From Pseudomonadota bacterium (GTDB lineage Bacteria > Pseudomonadota > Alphaproteobacteria > Rhodospirillales > Rhodospirillaceae): a DNA stretch of 64,000 nt. The notes under the pieces are model-generated. The model was not told where the DNA came from. It made no database searches and was given only the letters and a program-made list of their open reading frames with translations. The position numbers and the translations under genes were made by a program. The stretch lies in NCBI GenBank assembly GCA_020160875.1, contig JAIUPE010000001.1:1-64000 (forward strand), in the 5' to 3' direction. Of this stretch, positions 37,305 through 47,736 are shown one piece after another (position 1 is the first letter of the stretch; each line of letters starts with the position of its first letter).

Positions 37305-38330
37305 CTAGCGCCTTCCCCCACGTCCAACTTGCGCCAGTTGGATGAAGGCGCGCTCGATGAGCGCTTCGGCGGGCATATCCGTGGTCTTCGCCTGCATCTC
37401 GGCTTCGGTCACGATCTCAAGCCCGCGCGCAAGCAAGTTCTCGCTCCAGCGGTTGGCTTGATTCGTGAAACGCGTTTTGAACTTGAAGAAGATCGGCGGA
37501 CGCAGTGTCGCGACAGCGGCATCGGCGCTTTTACCTTCTGACATCCGGCCGCGCGTTTCATGCAGGCGCGACAGATGGCGCGATACCATTGTGAGAATGC
37601 TAATGGGCGACGTGCCCTCATTCACCAAGCGACCATAGACGCGTTGCATCGTGACGTGATCGCCGTCGGCCAGCGCGTAGATAAGATCGTCCATGCTGAA
37701 GCCGGCCGTGTCACCCACGCAGGCGAGCACGTCTTCTTCCGTCACGGTCCCGGCGCCGCCTTTATAGAGGATGAGTTTCTCGAGCTCGCGGCGCGAGAGT
37801 TCGCGGTCGCCGCCCAGATGATCGACCAACCATGACAAGGCTTCGGGCGCGATCTGCAATCCGGCGGCGCGCAGCATTTCACGCGCAACCCCTTCCACCG
37901 CGTCGGCGGTATCGGCGTAACAGGGAAGCGCAGCGATCCGCTCGCCGCCTTCGAACGCGGCCCGCAATTTGGAACGTGGGCTAAGATCACCGGCGGTCAC
38001 GACGACCAGGGCGTCGCCCACGGCATCGGTGTCAAAGGATTCAAATAACTCGCCCAGCGTATCACCGGCGTCGCGGACACGGACCACGCGCCGCCCGCCG
38101 CCGAAGGACATGGCGGCGGCTTCATCGCGCAGACGCGCCGGGTCGTCGCGCAGCGCATCGCCCGGGATCTCGACCACGCGGAATGGATCATCGACGGAAC
38201 CGGCGACGGCTTTGGTCAGCCCATTGAGCCGCTCGCGCACGAGCCCGGAGTCCGGGCCGTACACCAGCACCGCGCGGATCTTAGGATCCGGCTTGGCGAC
38301 AAAGGCGTCTGCGCGTCCGGTGATTTTCAT
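37305..38330 (-). CDS. holA: DNA polymerase III delta subunit
   Basis: Clamp-loader subunit that opens the beta ring. The 341 residues show the N-terminal AVLVYGPDSGLVRERLNGLTKA region, the central part with AMSFGGGRRVVRVRDAGD, and the C-terminal helical collar with EEDVLACVGDTAGFSMDDLIYAL and ISILTMVSRHLSRLHE. It follows lptE after 9 bp. In alphaproteobacteria holA lies beside leuS and lptE, as seen here. Confidence 0.93.
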   Translation of the reverse strand: MKITGRADAFVAKPDPKIRAVLVYGPDSGLVRERLNGLTKAVAGSVDDPFRVVEIPGDALRDDPARLRDEAAAMSFGGGRRVVRVRDAGDTLGELFESFDTDAVGDALVVVTAGDLSPRSKLRAAFEGGERIAALPCYADTADAVEGVAREMLRAAGLQIAPEALSWLVDHLGGDRELSRRELEKLILYKGGAGTVTEEDVLACVGDTAGFSMDDLIYALADGDHVTMQRVYGRLVNEGTSPISILTMVSRHLSRLHETRGRMSEGKSADAAVATLRPPIFFKFKTRFTNQANRWSENLLARGLEIVTEAEMQAKTTDMPAEALIERAFIQLAQVGRGGRR

Positions 38331-38339
38331 TTTTTAAAG

Positions 38340-38879
38340 TTAGGGCTTCGCCTGTGCGACCGGCTTTTCCGCGCGTTTATGGAAATAGACCGCGAGGCGG
38401 GTTTTGATGTCTTCGCCGACGAGGCGGATCGCGCGGTTCTCGGCGTCGGCCTGCGAAGCGACGGTCGCATACTGTTCGTCGAGAATATTGTAGCTGACGA
38501 TGGCCTGCACGCGGTCATCGACGAGGCGGTTCGGCCCCTCGTTCAAATAGAAATTCGCGGTGAGGATGTAGTTGGCGCGCGAGCTGGTCGCGTCGCGCCG
38601 CACGCCCACTTCCTCGATGCGCGTAGCGAGATGGATCTCAAGGTCGTAAAGCGGCTTGTTGACGCCGCGCGGCTGCAGTTGCTCGCGCAAGACCTGGCTC
38701 AGCTTTTGGCCCTGGCGGTCAGGCAAGGGACGGATCACCACCTGGCGCATGGCGTCGTTGACGCTCGGCGCCGCCGACAGGCTGCGCTCGCCGTAGAGCG
38801 GCGTGAAACCGCAGCCAGAGACGGCGGTCAGAACCGCCGCCACCATGACTGCCTGCAGAGCTTTCGCTGCGAATGCCAT
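38340..38879 (-). CDS. lptE: LPS-assembly lipoprotein LptE
   Basis: Plug of the LptD barrel that inserts LPS in the outer membrane. The 179-residue precursor has a lipoprotein signal with the lipobox LTAVSGC (Cys23) and the family start GCGFTPLYG. The ATG overlaps the leuS stop by one base (TAATG), and holA follows; leuS-lptE-holA is a conserved cluster. Identification rests on the lipobox, the GFTPLYG motif and context. Confidence 0.92.
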   Translation of the reverse strand: MAFAAKALQAVMVAAVLTAVSGCGFTPLYGERSLSAAPSVNDAMRQVVIRPLPDRQGQKLSQVLREQLQPRGVNKPLYDLEIHLATRIEEVGVRRDATSSRANYILTANFYLNEGPNRLVDDRVQAIVSYNILDEQYATVASQADAENRAIRLVGEDIKTRLAVYFHKRAEKPVAQAKP

Positions 38880-41467
38880 TACGCGACGATGTTGACGATT
38901 TTTTCCGGAACCACAATGACTTTTCGGGGCGGTTTGCCATCCAGTTGCTTGGCCACCGCCGGCAACTCCAGCGCCGCTGTTTCACAGGTTTTGGCGTCGG
39001 CGCCCTTGGCGACAGTAATGGTCCCACGCAGCTTGCCGTTCACCTGAACCGCGATCGTCACGACGCTGTCTTCCAGCAAAGCGGGATCATGGGCCGGCCA
39101 CACGCCTTGGGCCAGGATCGTCTTGTTACCGAGCAGTTCCCACACCTCTTCGGCGATATGCGGGGTCAGCGGATTGACGATCTGCGCGATGATCGACACG
39201 CCGAAGCGGAACACCGCATCACCGCCAGCCACCTTGCGGTCCATGTCTTCCACGCGGTTCGTCAGCTCGCGGATGCGCGCGACGGCCGAATTGAAGCGAA
39301 ACTTCTCGAGATCGTCACCGATAGATGCAATGGCCCGGTGGATCTGACGAAGCACTGTCGCGGCGGCGGCATCGAGGTCCGCCGGGATATCCTGCGCCGG
39401 GATTTCGCTCGCCGCGGTGGCCATGCGCCACAAACGGTTGAGGAAGCGCCACGCGCCTTCGATGCCGGCGTCGGTCCATTCCAGATCGCGTTCCGGCGGC
39501 GAGTCGGACAGCATGAACAAGCGTGCCGCGTCCGCGCCATAGGTCTCGATGATGTGCTGCGGATCGACGGTGTTTTTCTTTGACTTCGACATCTTCTCGG
39601 ACCGGCCGACCGTGATCGGCTGGCCTTTCGCCATGGCCACGCCGTTCACGACTTCCACGGCGCCCGGTTCAAGCCATGTGCCATCCGCGGCTTTATAGGT
39701 CTCGTGACAGACCATGCCTTGCGTGAACATGCCGGCGAACGGTTCTTTCAAGTCGAGGTAGCCGCATTCGGTCATCGCGCGCGTATAGAAGCGCGAATAC
39801 AGGAGGTGCAGAACCGCGTGTTCCACGCCGCCGATGTACTGGTCCACGGGCAGCCACTTCATGGCTTCGGCCTTGTCGAACGGGCGATCGCTGACATGCG
39901 GCGAGCAGAAGCGCGCGAAATACCAGGACGATTCGATAAAAGTGTCGAAGGTGTCGGTCTCACGCACCGCTTCGGCGTTGCAGCTCGGGCATTTCACATG
40001 CTTCCACGTCGGATGACGTTCGAGCGGATTGCCCGGCTTATCGAAGGTAACGTCTTCCGGCAGCGTGACCGGCAAATCTTTGTCGGGCACCGGCACGGGC
40101 CCGCACTTGGCGCAGTGGATGATCGGGATCGGGCAGCCCCAATAGCGCTGGCGTGAAACACCCCAATCGCGCAGACGGTACTGCACCGTACCCTTACCGA
40201 GCTTCAAGCTTTCCAATTTCTCGATGGCCGCGCGCTTGGCGGCGTCTACCTTGAGGCCGTTCAGGAAATCGGAATTCACGATCACGCCGTCGTCGGTGAA
40301 GGCGACGCTGCCGGCTTCAAGCTTATCGGTGAAGGCTTGGGCGTCTTCGCCCACGGGCGCGACCACGCAGTAAACCGGCAAGCCGTATTTGCGCGCGAAC
40401 TCCATGTCGCGTTCGTCGTGGCCGGGGCAGCCGAAGATGGCGCCGGACCCGTAATCCATCAGCACGAAGTTGGCGGCGAACACCGGCACCGTGCGTGCGG
40501 GGTTGAACGGATGACGGGCGCGCAAGCCCGTATCGAAGCCCTTCTTTTCCGCCATCTCGATGGCGGCGGTCGAAGTCCCGGTACGTCCGCACTCGGCGAT
40601 GAACTCGGCGAGGTCCGGATTGTTTTCCGCGAGCTTCGCGGCCAAGGGATGCTGCGCCGAGATCGCGCAGAACGAAGCGCCGAACAGCGTGTCGGGGCGC
40701 GTCGTGAAGACTTCCAGCGATTCACCCCTGTCCGTCTTATCCGCGTTCACCAGCGGCCACTGCACGCGCGCGCCTTCGGAACGGCCGATCCAGTTGTGCT
40801 GCATCACGCGCACTTTGTCCGGCCAGCGGTCCAGGCCTTCGATCGCCTTGAGCAGATCCTCGGCGTAATGCGTGATCTTCAAGAACCACTGGGACAGCTT
40901 GCGCTGTTCCACGTCCGCGCCCGAGCGCCAGCCCTTGCCGTCGATGACCTGCTCGTTGGCCAGCACCGTGTGCTCGACCGGATCCCAATTCACCCAGGAC
41001 TCTTTCCTGTAAGCGAGACCCGCCTTCAGGAAGTCGAGGAACATCTTCTGTTCGTGCTTATAGTATTCCGGCTCGCAGCTCGTGACTTCGCGGCTCCAGT
41101 CCAGCGAGAAGCCCAAGGGGCGGAACTGTTCGCGCATGTCCTTGATGTTCTGGCGCGTCCACTTGCCCGGATGCACGCCGCGCTCCAGCGCCGCGTTTTC
41201 GGCCGGCAGACCAAAAGCGTCCCAGCCCATCGGATGCAGGATGTTGAAGCCCTTCGCTTTCTTGTAACGCGCGACCACGTCGCCGAGCGTGTAGTTGCGC
41301 ACATGACCCATGTGTAGACGTCCCGACGGATAGGGAAACATCTCAAGCACGTAGTACTTCGGTTTCGGCGAGTTGGGCTCGACCGTGAAACAGTTACGGC
41401 TGGTCCAAGTCTCCTGCCACTTCGCTTCCGTCCGGCGGAAGTTATGGCGCTCTTCCGGTGATGCCAT
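38879..41467 (-). CDS. leuS: Leucyl-tRNA synthetase
   Basis: Class I synthetase. The 862 residues contain the HIGH-type motif HMGH (about 52-55, [13 protein letters not shown]), the CP1 editing domain (about 225-420) and KMSKS (about residue 625, [10 protein letters not shown]), with a C-terminal anticodon-binding domain. Length is that of bacterial LeuRS. A DUF3576 lipoprotein gene lies 84 bp upstream on the same strand. Confidence 0.98.
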   Translation of the reverse strand: MASPEERHNFRRTEAKWQETWTSRNCFTVEPNSPKPKYYVLEMFPYPSGRLHMGHVRNYTLGDVVARYKKAKGFNILHPMGWDAFGLPAENAALERGVHPGKWTRQNIKDMREQFRPLGFSLDWSREVTSCEPEYYKHEQKMFLDFLKAGLAYRKESWVNWDPVEHTVLANEQVIDGKGWRSGADVEQRKLSQWFLKITHYAEDLLKAIEGLDRWPDKVRVMQHNWIGRSEGARVQWPLVNADKTDRGESLEVFTTRPDTLFGASFCAISAQHPLAAKLAENNPDLAEFIAECGRTGTSTAAIEMAEKKGFDTGLRARHPFNPARTVPVFAANFVLMDYGSGAIFGCPGHDERDMEFARKYGLPVYCVVAPVGEDAQAFTDKLEAGSVAFTDDGVIVNSDFLNGLKVDAAKRAAIEKLESLKLGKGTVQYRLRDWGVSRQRYWGCPIPIIHCAKCGPVPVPDKDLPVTLPEDVTFDKPGNPLERHPTWKHVKCPSCNAEAVRETDTFDTFIESSWYFARFCSPHVSDRPFDKAEAMKWLPVDQYIGGVEHAVLHLLYSRFYTRAMTECGYLDLKEPFAGMFTQGMVCHETYKAADGTWLEPGAVEVVNGVAMAKGQPITVGRSEKMSKSKKNTVDPQHIIETYGADAARLFMLSDSPPERDLEWTDAGIEGAWRFLNRLWRMATAASEIPAQDIPADLDAAAATVLRQIHRAIASIGDDLEKFRFNSAVARIRELTNRVEDMDRKVAGGDAVFRFGVSIIAQIVNPLTPHIAEEVWELLGNKTILAQGVWPAHDPALLEDSVVTIAVQVNGKLRGTITVAKGADAKTCETAALELPAVAKQLDGKPPRKVIVVPEKIVNIVA

Positions 41468-41551
41468 TGCAATTCAAGACCACCCGTTGCCGGGTGGCCC
41501 TACCCAATTCTGTTTTGAAAATGCCGCTAGAGATGCGGCAGATGAGCCGAG

Positions 41552-42085
41552 TTAGTCTTTTTCCGCCACGGCACGAAGTCGAAGATCGCGGGCGCGCGAC
41601 AGCACAGCGTTTTCGAATTCGGTGGTCATCTCGGCGTTGACGGGCGCATCGCTCCACACGCCGCCCGAACGGGTCTGGCGGAAGATCGAGATACGGATGC
41701 CGTCGGCGCGCAAGGTGGGGCCGAGGATGTAGACGTTCACTTTGAAACGCTCGTCCGGTGTTTCGGGCGGCGCATACCATTCACTGATGATGACGCCACC
41801 AAAGGGATCGGCCGAGGCGAGCGGCATGAAAGCCAGCGTATCGAGAGAGGCGCGCCACAAGTAGGCGTTCACCGCCACGGGCGCGGCGACCGCGTTTTCC
41901 TTCGAGCCGCCGAACAGGGTCAGACCGACGCCGCCGTTCGAGAAGATGGTGTCGCGGTTCTCGGTGACGGTGCCCGCCACGCCTTCATAGGTCTTCCCGG
42001 AACTGCACGACGCAACGACGGTGGCCAAGAGGGCCAGGCCGATGGTCGTCGCGGCGCGGGTCACCTGTGAAACTCGAACGCTCAT
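41552..42085 (-). CDS. DUF3576 outer-membrane lipoprotein
   Basis: 177 residues with a lipoprotein signal (lipobox VVASC, Cys27) and a DUF3576 domain (about 55-170), including PVAVNAYLWRASLDTLAFMPLASADPFGG and ISIFRQTRSGG. Function unknown. The family is alphaproteobacterial and usually encoded next to leuS-lptE-holA, so an outer-membrane assembly role is a reasonable guess. I chose the ATG giving MSVRVSQ with GGAG upstream. Confidence 0.9.
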   Translation of the reverse strand: MSVRVSQVTRAATTIGLALLATVVASCSSGKTYEGVAGTVTENRDTIFSNGGVGLTLFGGSKENAVAAPVAVNAYLWRASLDTLAFMPLASADPFGGVIISEWYAPPETPDERFKVNVYILGPTLRADGIRISIFRQTRSGGVWSDAPVNAEMTTEFENAVLSRARDLRLRAVAEKD

Positions 42086-42425
42086 TCTAACCAATCTCCT
42101 GCGGGGGGCATGGAACGCCCGCCGTTACCGTATCCTTTTGCACTCTTTCGCACCCTTTTGCACCGTTTGGGGGCGCGAGGGGAGGCCGTTATAACCAACC
42201 CGTGACCCCTTGCGAAGGCCCTCCAGAAATGACGCAACTCCCCGCCAATATGATGTTTTTTAGCCCGGAAATGCGTATAGCCATGGCCGGTCCGACTCGG
42301 CCTTCACAAAACCGTAAAGTTACTGTCATGAAACCGCCCGCAGTTGGGTCATATGGTCCGTCCGCATACCGGGCAAATTGAAGGTCTCTCGCCGCCGTAA
42401 GGCGTCTCTCAAAGGTCAAAAAACA
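42086..42425. promoter_or_regulatory. Intergenic region with a 10-bp tandem repeat and a possible Pho-box
   Basis: The 340-bp gap between divergent DUF3576 and porin genes. Three tandem 10-bp units, CTTTTGCACT, CTTTCGCACC and CTTTTGCACC, occupy 42135-42164, one per helical turn. Further on, CTGTCAT (42323-42329) with a weak partner CCGTAAA 11 bp before it (42312-42318) could be a degenerate PhoB box, which would suit the downstream phosphate-selective-type porin. No ORF is supported. Confidence 0.35.
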
Positions 42426-44003
42426 ATGAAAATTCAATATGTTGTAGCCGCCGCCCTGCTGGCGTCGACGGCACTCACCCCGGCTGCCGCCTCGGCCGCG
42501 CAAACCAACGCCGATATCGCGCAGGAAATTCAGACCCTCAAAGACCAGCTCGGCGCCTTGCAGAAGCAGCTCGAAGCGCTTCAGACCCGCGAAGCCGAAG
42601 GCCGTGCGGCGCTCACGAAGGAAACCGAAGCTCGCGAAGCGGCGGAAAAGGCCGCGCGTGACGCGAACCTCGCCGCCGGCGGTCGCAATGTCATCGAAGC
42701 CGGCACGGTGAAGATGATCCCGCCCTCCAACCCCAAGGTCACCCAGTCGGGCACCAACCGCTTCGCCATGTCGAGCGCCGACGGCGCCTGGACCATCGCG
42801 CCGACGGGCCGCATCCATTTCGACATGGGCGTCTATCTGAATCAGGACCCCGAAGGCACGACGGGTCCGGGCACGGCTGCCGGCGGAAAGCTCTCGAACG
42901 GCGTGAACGCGCGCCGCGCGCGCATCGGCATCACGGGCCGCGCGATGAGCGACTTCACCTACTCCGTCATTCTTGACGCCGGTGGCACGCAGGACGGCGC
43001 GGCGACCATTAACGAAGCGCGACTCGGCTACGCCGGTATCCGCAATACGGTTTTTGAAATCGGTTACGGACCGCAGTACTTCCAACTTGATGACAGCACG
43101 AGTTCGAACGACATCGTGTTCATCGAACGCTCGTCGGCCGGAAACATCGCCGGCGGCTTCACCGGCGGGGATAATCGCTTTTCCATCGGTGCGCGCACAT
43201 GGGAATCGAACTGGTTCGTCGCCGCCGCGATCACCGGCTCCACGCCAAACGTTTCCCATGCGCTGTCGACGCGTGGCTTCGGCGCGTATGGCCGCCTTTC
43301 CTATAACCCGATCCAGACCGATCTCACGTCCCTGCATTTCGGTGTCTCGGCCTCGAAGCTATTCGAAGTTCCGAACGGCGGCCCGAATACACCGGCGACC
43401 GTGACGCTCTCGGACCGCCCTGAATCGCGCATCGACACGACCGTTCTTCTCAACACCGGTGCGATCGGCACCGCCGCGAATCCTGTGACCGGCGTCGAGA
43501 TCTACGGCGTACAGACGGCGGGCGCCTTCGGTAGCTTCTTCATGCAAGGCGAATACAGCTGGGACAAAGTAAAGCGGCTGCAGGGGCCGACCGCCGGCTT
43601 CGCGGGCGGTTACATGCAGGCCAGCTATACTATCGGCGGCCGGCGCACCTATGTGCCGGCGACCGGCACGTACTCGGGCGTCAATCCGGTTACGCCGTTC
43701 TCGCCGAAGAACGGCGGCTGGGGTGCTTTCGAGTTCGCCGGACGCGTCAGCTACATGGATCTCGTGGATAATTATACGCCCCGTGCGCTCGCGGCCGATC
43801 AGCCGTACATGGTGAACGGCGGCAAGCAGACCAGCTACACCGCCGCTCTCAACTGGTTCTGGAATTCGAACATGCTGTGGAAGTTCAATTACATTCACAC
43901 GACGTTCGAAAAGGAGAACCCGATCACCGCCACCAGCGCGCTGCCCATCCCCTTGGGCCTTTCGCTTGATACGTTCGTGGCGCGCTTCCAGATCATGTAC
44001 TAG
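42426..44003 (+). CDS. Phosphate-selective porin O/P-like outer-membrane protein
   Basis: 525 residues: signal peptide (cleavage near ASAAQ, residue 23), a coiled coil (about 28-75, IQTLKDQLGALQKQLEALQ), then a beta barrel of the OprO/OprP type with many alternating aromatic strands and a closing aromatic Tyr (RFQIMY). The coiled coil probably trimerises. Substrate (phosphate, polyphosphate or other anions) is not shown. Start chosen at the ATG giving MKIQYVVAA. It is followed by a palindrome and a second porin. Confidence 0.82.
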   Translation: MKIQYVVAAALLASTALTPAAASAAQTNADIAQEIQTLKDQLGALQKQLEALQTREAEGRAALTKETEAREAAEKAARDANLAAGGRNVIEAGTVKMIPPSNPKVTQSGTNRFAMSSADGAWTIAPTGRIHFDMGVYLNQDPEGTTGPGTAAGGKLSNGVNARRARIGITGRAMSDFTYSVILDAGGTQDGAATINEARLGYAGIRNTVFEIGYGPQYFQLDDSTSSNDIVFIERSSAGNIAGGFTGGDNRFSIGARTWESNWFVAAAITGSTPNVSHALSTRGFGAYGRLSYNPIQTDLTSLHFGVSASKLFEVPNGGPNTPATVTLSDRPESRIDTTVLLNTGAIGTAANPVTGVEIYGVQTAGAFGSFFMQGEYSWDKVKRLQGPTAGFAGGYMQASYTIGGRRTYVPATGTYSGVNPVTPFSPKNGGWGAFEFAGRVSYMDLVDNYTPRALAADQPYMVNGGKQTSYTAALNWFWNSNMLWKFNYIHTTFEKENPITATSALPIPLGLSLDTFVARFQIMY

Positions 44004-44046
44004 GGCGAAATCGATTCATTTGAATCGAGATTTCGCTCTAGATTTT
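44001..44046 (+). terminator. Long hairpin with T-tract after the OprP-like porin
   Basis: TAGGGCGAAATC (44001-44012) pairs with GATTTCGCTCTA (44029-44040), one G-T pair, around an inner palindrome GATTCATTTGAATC (44013-44026). TTTTT follows. The porin stop codon is the first triplet of the stem. The core has two GANTC sites in inverted order. Similar AGGGCGAAATC palindromes are, from memory, common intergenic repeats in alphaproteobacteria. Confidence 0.7.
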
Positions 44047-44163
44047 TGATTGGTCGCATTTTCTTCGGCGAGCCGGTGCCCACGTCGCCGGAAGAGGCTC
44101 CAGCTAAAGCGCCTTTCAGCGGGACCCCTTTTCGCCTACGCTATTGGCGAAACAGGGGTTCTT

Positions 44164-45216
44164 ATGAAGTTGTTGCGCTACGGTTTATCTGCGCTGATCG
44201 CAGCGGCGGCTTTGCCGCAGAACGCGTACGCCGCCGATCCGATCACCGTGAGCCTCGGCGGCTTTGTGCGGCAGTATTTCTTCGTCACCGACCAGACCGA
44301 GGGGCCGACGGAGAACATCAATACCGCCGGAATGTTCACCGATGCGCGTGTGGCCGTCGATGGACGCACCGTGCTGGATAATGGCATCACGGTGCGTGCC
44401 TACCTGCGCTTCAAGGCCAAGACCCGCGAGACCTCGAATCTCGACGAGGGCTTTGTCGAAATCGTGAGCGGCCTGGGCCGCATCCGCGCGGGCGAGCGCG
44501 CGGGCGTGAACTACGCCATCATGGGTGATCCTGTGCCACAGGCGTTTTTATCGACCTATGAAGAAGTGGTAGGCGATGCGCTCGTGCCGCGCAACGGCAT
44601 CACCTTGCGGGATGCTTTCACTTTCAAACGTTTCACGGGCAACGCACTCGGCGTGTCGTACCAGACGCCCGAGATCGCCGGCTTCCAAGCTGGCGTGACC
44701 TATCATCCGACCCCGCGGGCCTGGGAGGGTCCGGTCAACAACGCGCTGATGCCGAACAACGCGGTGGATGTCACCGCGCAGTATCAAGGCGACTATAGCG
44801 GCGGCACTTACCGCCTCACTGGCGGCTACTTCCACTCCAACTCGCGCACGCTTGGAAACGACGGTGTCGAAGCGTGGAACGCGGGCGCCGGGATCACCTA
44901 TGGCGGGTGGGAACTGGCGGGCGCATATATGAATGTAAAACCGGCGAGCCGTTTGGATGAACGCGCTTGGACGGTGGGTCTGTTCTACGCCATAGGCCCG
45001 GTGCAGCTTTCCGCCGACTACCGTGAAGCCAAACGCCGCGCGGTGGCGGGGCTCAATCTCTACGAATATGCCGACCGCATCACGCTGCAGTCCGCCTACA
45101 AGCTCGGGCCAGGCATCAGTATCGGTCTCGCCGGTTTCTACGGCGATCAGACCGACGTTGCCGGTCTTCAGTGGGACGGCGGCGGCGTGCTGAGCGGTCT
45201 CAAGGTCGACTTCTAG
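44164..45216 (+). CDS. Gram-negative porin
   Basis: 350 residues with a signal peptide (MKLLRYGLSALIAAAALPQNAYA) and a general-porin barrel: SLGGFVRQYFFV near the start, alternating strands throughout, and a terminal Phe (LKVDF) for BAM recognition. A FNAYMKP-like export loop is not clear. It is 160 bp downstream of the OprP-like porin, so it probably has its own promoter. The rimB gene starts 21 bp after its stop. Confidence 0.85.
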   Translation: MKLLRYGLSALIAAAALPQNAYAADPITVSLGGFVRQYFFVTDQTEGPTENINTAGMFTDARVAVDGRTVLDNGITVRAYLRFKAKTRETSNLDEGFVEIVSGLGRIRAGERAGVNYAIMGDPVPQAFLSTYEEVVGDALVPRNGITLRDAFTFKRFTGNALGVSYQTPEIAGFQAGVTYHPTPRAWEGPVNNALMPNNAVDVTAQYQGDYSGGTYRLTGGYFHSNSRTLGNDGVEAWNAGAGITYGGWELAGAYMNVKPASRLDERAWTVGLFYAIGPVQLSADYREAKRRAVAGLNLYEYADRITLQSAYKLGPGISIGLAGFYGDQTDVAGLQWDGGGVLSGLKVDF

Positions 45217-45237
45217 CGCGCGAGGCCTGCCGCAGCC

Positions 45238-45738
45238 ATGTCACGCACGATCCGCGACGATGATGCGGCGGAGACCATTACGGTCGAAAAGCGCAAAAAG
45301 AAAATCGCCGGATGGCGCGAATGGGTGTCGCTGCCGGACTGCAATATCAAGCGCATCAAAGCCAAGCTCGATACGGGCGCGCGGACCTCGGCCCTGCACG
45401 CCTCGAAGATCACGCCGTTCACCAAGGATGGCGCGTCTTATGTCCGTTTCGTCGTTCACCCCATCCAGCGCAAGAACAAGCCCGCAGCGACCTGCGTCGC
45501 GCTGGTGATCGATCACCGCCGGATCATGGATTCCGGCGGCCGGTCCGAGGAACGCTACGTGATCCGGACGACCCTCAGCATCGGTCAATCGCAATGGCCG
45601 GTAGAACTCAGCCTGACGAACCGCGACCAGTTGGGTTTTCGCATGCTGATCGGCCGTCAGGCCCTGCGCCGGCGCTTCCTCGTTGACCCGGCACGGTCCT
45701 TCGTCACCAAACTTAAACGCCGGACCAGCGCGAAATAA
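45238..45738 (+). CDS. rimB: RimB-type ATP-dependent zinc protease / retropepsin-like protein
   Basis: 166 residues with the aspartyl-protease-type motif LDTGARTSALHA (Asp45-Thr-Gly), WVSLPD at the start of the domain and FRMLIGRQAL near the end. In Pseudomonas the homologue RimB proteolyses glutamylated ribosomal protein S6 with RimK, and rimA-rimB-rimK are one operon. Here rimB is 101 bp upstream of rimK, and no rimA is present. The DTGA active site is intact. Confidence 0.85.
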   Translation: MSRTIRDDDAAETITVEKRKKKIAGWREWVSLPDCNIKRIKAKLDTGARTSALHASKITPFTKDGASYVRFVVHPIQRKNKPAATCVALVIDHRRIMDSGGRSEERYVIRTTLSIGQSQWPVELSLTNRDQLGFRMLIGRQALRRRFLVDPARSFVTKLKRRTSAK

Positions 45739-45839
45739 TTTAGAGCTCAACGCCGTTTGCAGGGTGTTTAGGGGACGGTTAAAATTAAGTCTCCAAACGA
45801 TCTTCCCGAGATCAGTCGTTTTCCGTCCCGGTGTCCTCG

Positions 45840-46745
45840 ATGAAATTTGCGATGCTCGCGCGCAATCCCGAACTCTATTCGCACCAGCGTATCGTCGCCG
45901 CGGCGCGGGCACGCGGGCATGAGATCGACATCGTCGATACGCTCAAATGCTACATGAACATCGCTTCGCATCGGCCCGAAGTCCGTTACAAGGGCCGGCC
46001 GCTTGAAGGCTATGACGCGGTGATCCCGCGTATCGGCGCCTCGATCACCTTCTACGGCCTCGCCGTGCTGCGTCAGTTCGAGATGATGGGCGTCTATCCG
46101 TTGAACGAGTCCGTCGCCATCGGGCGCTCGCGCGACAAACTGCGGTGCCTGCAGCTGCTTTCGCGCGAGGGTATCGGACTGCCCGTTACGGCGTTCGCGC
46201 ACGCGACCAGTCAACCTGACGATCTCATCGATATGGTGGGCGGGACGCCGCTCGTGATCAAATTGTTGGAGGGCACGCAAGGCATCGGCGTCGTGCTTGC
46301 TGAAACACGCTCATCGGCCAAGAGTATGATCGAGGCCTTCGGCGGCGTTGAGGCGAACATCCTGGTGCAGGAGTTCATCAAGGAAGCCGGTGGCGCCGAT
46401 ATCCGCGCATTCGTCATCGGCGGCAAGGTCGTCGCCTCGATGTTGCGGCAGGGCGCGCCCGAGGAGTTCCGCTCGAACCTGCACCGGGGCGGCAAGGCGC
46501 GGGAAGTGAAGATCACCCCCGAGGAACGCTCCACCGCGGTGCGCGCGGCGAAAACCATGGGCCTCAATGTCTGCGGCGTCGACATGCTGCGCTCGAATCA
46601 CGGGCCGGTTGTGATGGAGGTTAACTCCACGCCAGGCCTGGAGGGGATCGAACTTGCCACAGGCAAGGACATTGCCGGCATGATCATCGAGTTCCTCGAA
46701 AAAAGCGCGGCACCCAATAAGACGCGCACCAAGGGCGAAGGCTAA
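45840..46745 (+). CDS. rimK: Ribosomal protein S6--L-glutamate ligase RimK
   Basis: ATP-grasp ligase that adds glutamates to the C-terminus of S6. The 301 residues show [45 protein letters not shown] as the ATP-binding lid, and [19 protein letters not shown] with metal ligands. I chose the ATG at 45840 over a GTG three codons earlier. Downstream, GCCTT/AAGGC plus a T-run (about 46813-46836) could end the transcript. It probably works with rimB just upstream. Confidence 0.95.
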   Translation: MKFAMLARNPELYSHQRIVAAARARGHEIDIVDTLKCYMNIASHRPEVRYKGRPLEGYDAVIPRIGASITFYGLAVLRQFEMMGVYPLNESVAIGRSRDKLRCLQLLSREGIGLPVTAFAHATSQPDDLIDMVGGTPLVIKLLEGTQGIGVVLAETRSSAKSMIEAFGGVEANILVQEFIKEAGGADIRAFVIGGKVVASMLRQGAPEEFRSNLHRGGKAREVKITPEERSTAVRAAKTMGLNVCGVDMLRSNHGPVVMEVNSTPGLEGIELATGKDIAGMIIEFLEKSAAPNKTRTKGEG

Positions 46746-46997
46746 TTCACCAACTCGAGTCGCCGGCCACCGCACCGGCGCATCCTCATGCGACTTCGCG
46801 CAGTCGTAAGGAGCCTTCCAAGGCCGTCTTTTTTACAACAGTCCTATGCTGTGCCGGGCCGGTTCTGTGCGGTATTTGCCACAACCAGGGCTATTTGGGC
46901 GGTTTGGACCCGCCTCATGTTGACCACTTCTACTTGGGGTGCAAATTTAGATGAAATACTCAAGGAGGGCGCAGGTAAGGTGAGCGCCGCGATCGTC

Positions 46998-47723
46998 ATG
47001 AAGCGTTTTGGTTCCGTCATAGCTGTTGGCTCTACCCTCTTCGCGGGTATGAGTTCTTGCGCTATGGCGACCGAGTTGCAGACGGCCGCCCCCGCGCTGG
47101 TAATCCAGGTCCCGTCGACCTCCCAGCTTTCAGTTTCTTCGAACAATAGCCTGGGCATCGGTTACCAGGGTCCGGCAACCGGGGCGTTCAGCCTGGGCGC
47201 CCCGATCGTGGGTGGCCGCCGCGCCGTGGGCGGTCTCGGCGTCGCGCGGGCGCAGGATGTCAGCGCGCGATACTCGACCCATTTCCTCGGTGGCGATGTC
47301 GGTGTGTACGGCGGTTACGCCGATCAGCCCTCGACCCTCGCCCTGTCGCCAGTGTCCTCGTGGAACTTCGGCGCGACGGTCGGCTACGCCGGCGTCTATG
47401 TGCTCGGTGGCGTCAGCGATACCAACTCGTTTGGACCTTTCATTGGCCGCGAAGGCTGGGCTGCCGGTCTTGGTTACGACTTCGGCTCCATGAATTTGCG
47501 CCTGACATACGCGGCGGAAGGCAGCGACATCGGCCACGTCAGCCGTGTGGCGGAGCAGCAGCAGATCACCCTTGGCGGTATCTACTCATTCAGCTCGCGC
47601 TTTCGCCTGAACGCTGATGCCTTCTACAGCGATTACAGCCACGGCACCGCTTATCTCACGGCGCCCAACGCCAAGACGCCGCAAGGCACCGGCGCGCGCG
47701 TTGGCGTGCAGCTGCGCTTCTAG
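46998..47723 (+). CDS. Small outer-membrane beta-barrel / porin-like protein
   Basis: 241 residues with a signal peptide (MKRFGSVIAVGSTLFAGMSSCAMA), short glycine-rich spacer strands and a barrel with repeated aromatic-ended strands ending in Phe (VGVQLRF). No specific family was recognised. The start is uncertain: a GTG at about 46980 gives six more residues, and upstream in-frame starts would be part of a lower-GC stretch. A TTGACC element at about 46919 may be its promoter. A palindromic repeat follows the stop. Confidence 0.7.
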   Translation: MKRFGSVIAVGSTLFAGMSSCAMATELQTAAPALVIQVPSTSQLSVSSNNSLGIGYQGPATGAFSLGAPIVGGRRAVGGLGVARAQDVSARYSTHFLGGDVGVYGGYADQPSTLALSPVSSWNFGATVGYAGVYVLGGVSDTNSFGPFIGREGWAAGLGYDFGSMNLRLTYAAEGSDIGHVSRVAEQQQITLGGIYSFSSRFRLNADAFYSDYSHGTAYLTAPNAKTPQGTGARVGVQLRF

Positions 47724-47736
47724 CGATTGTTCGGTC

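Noticed and set aside
42189..43337. Long minus-strand open frame overlapping the OprP-like porin
   Set aside because: High-GC shadow of the porin; the plus frame has a signal peptide, coiled coil and barrel pattern.
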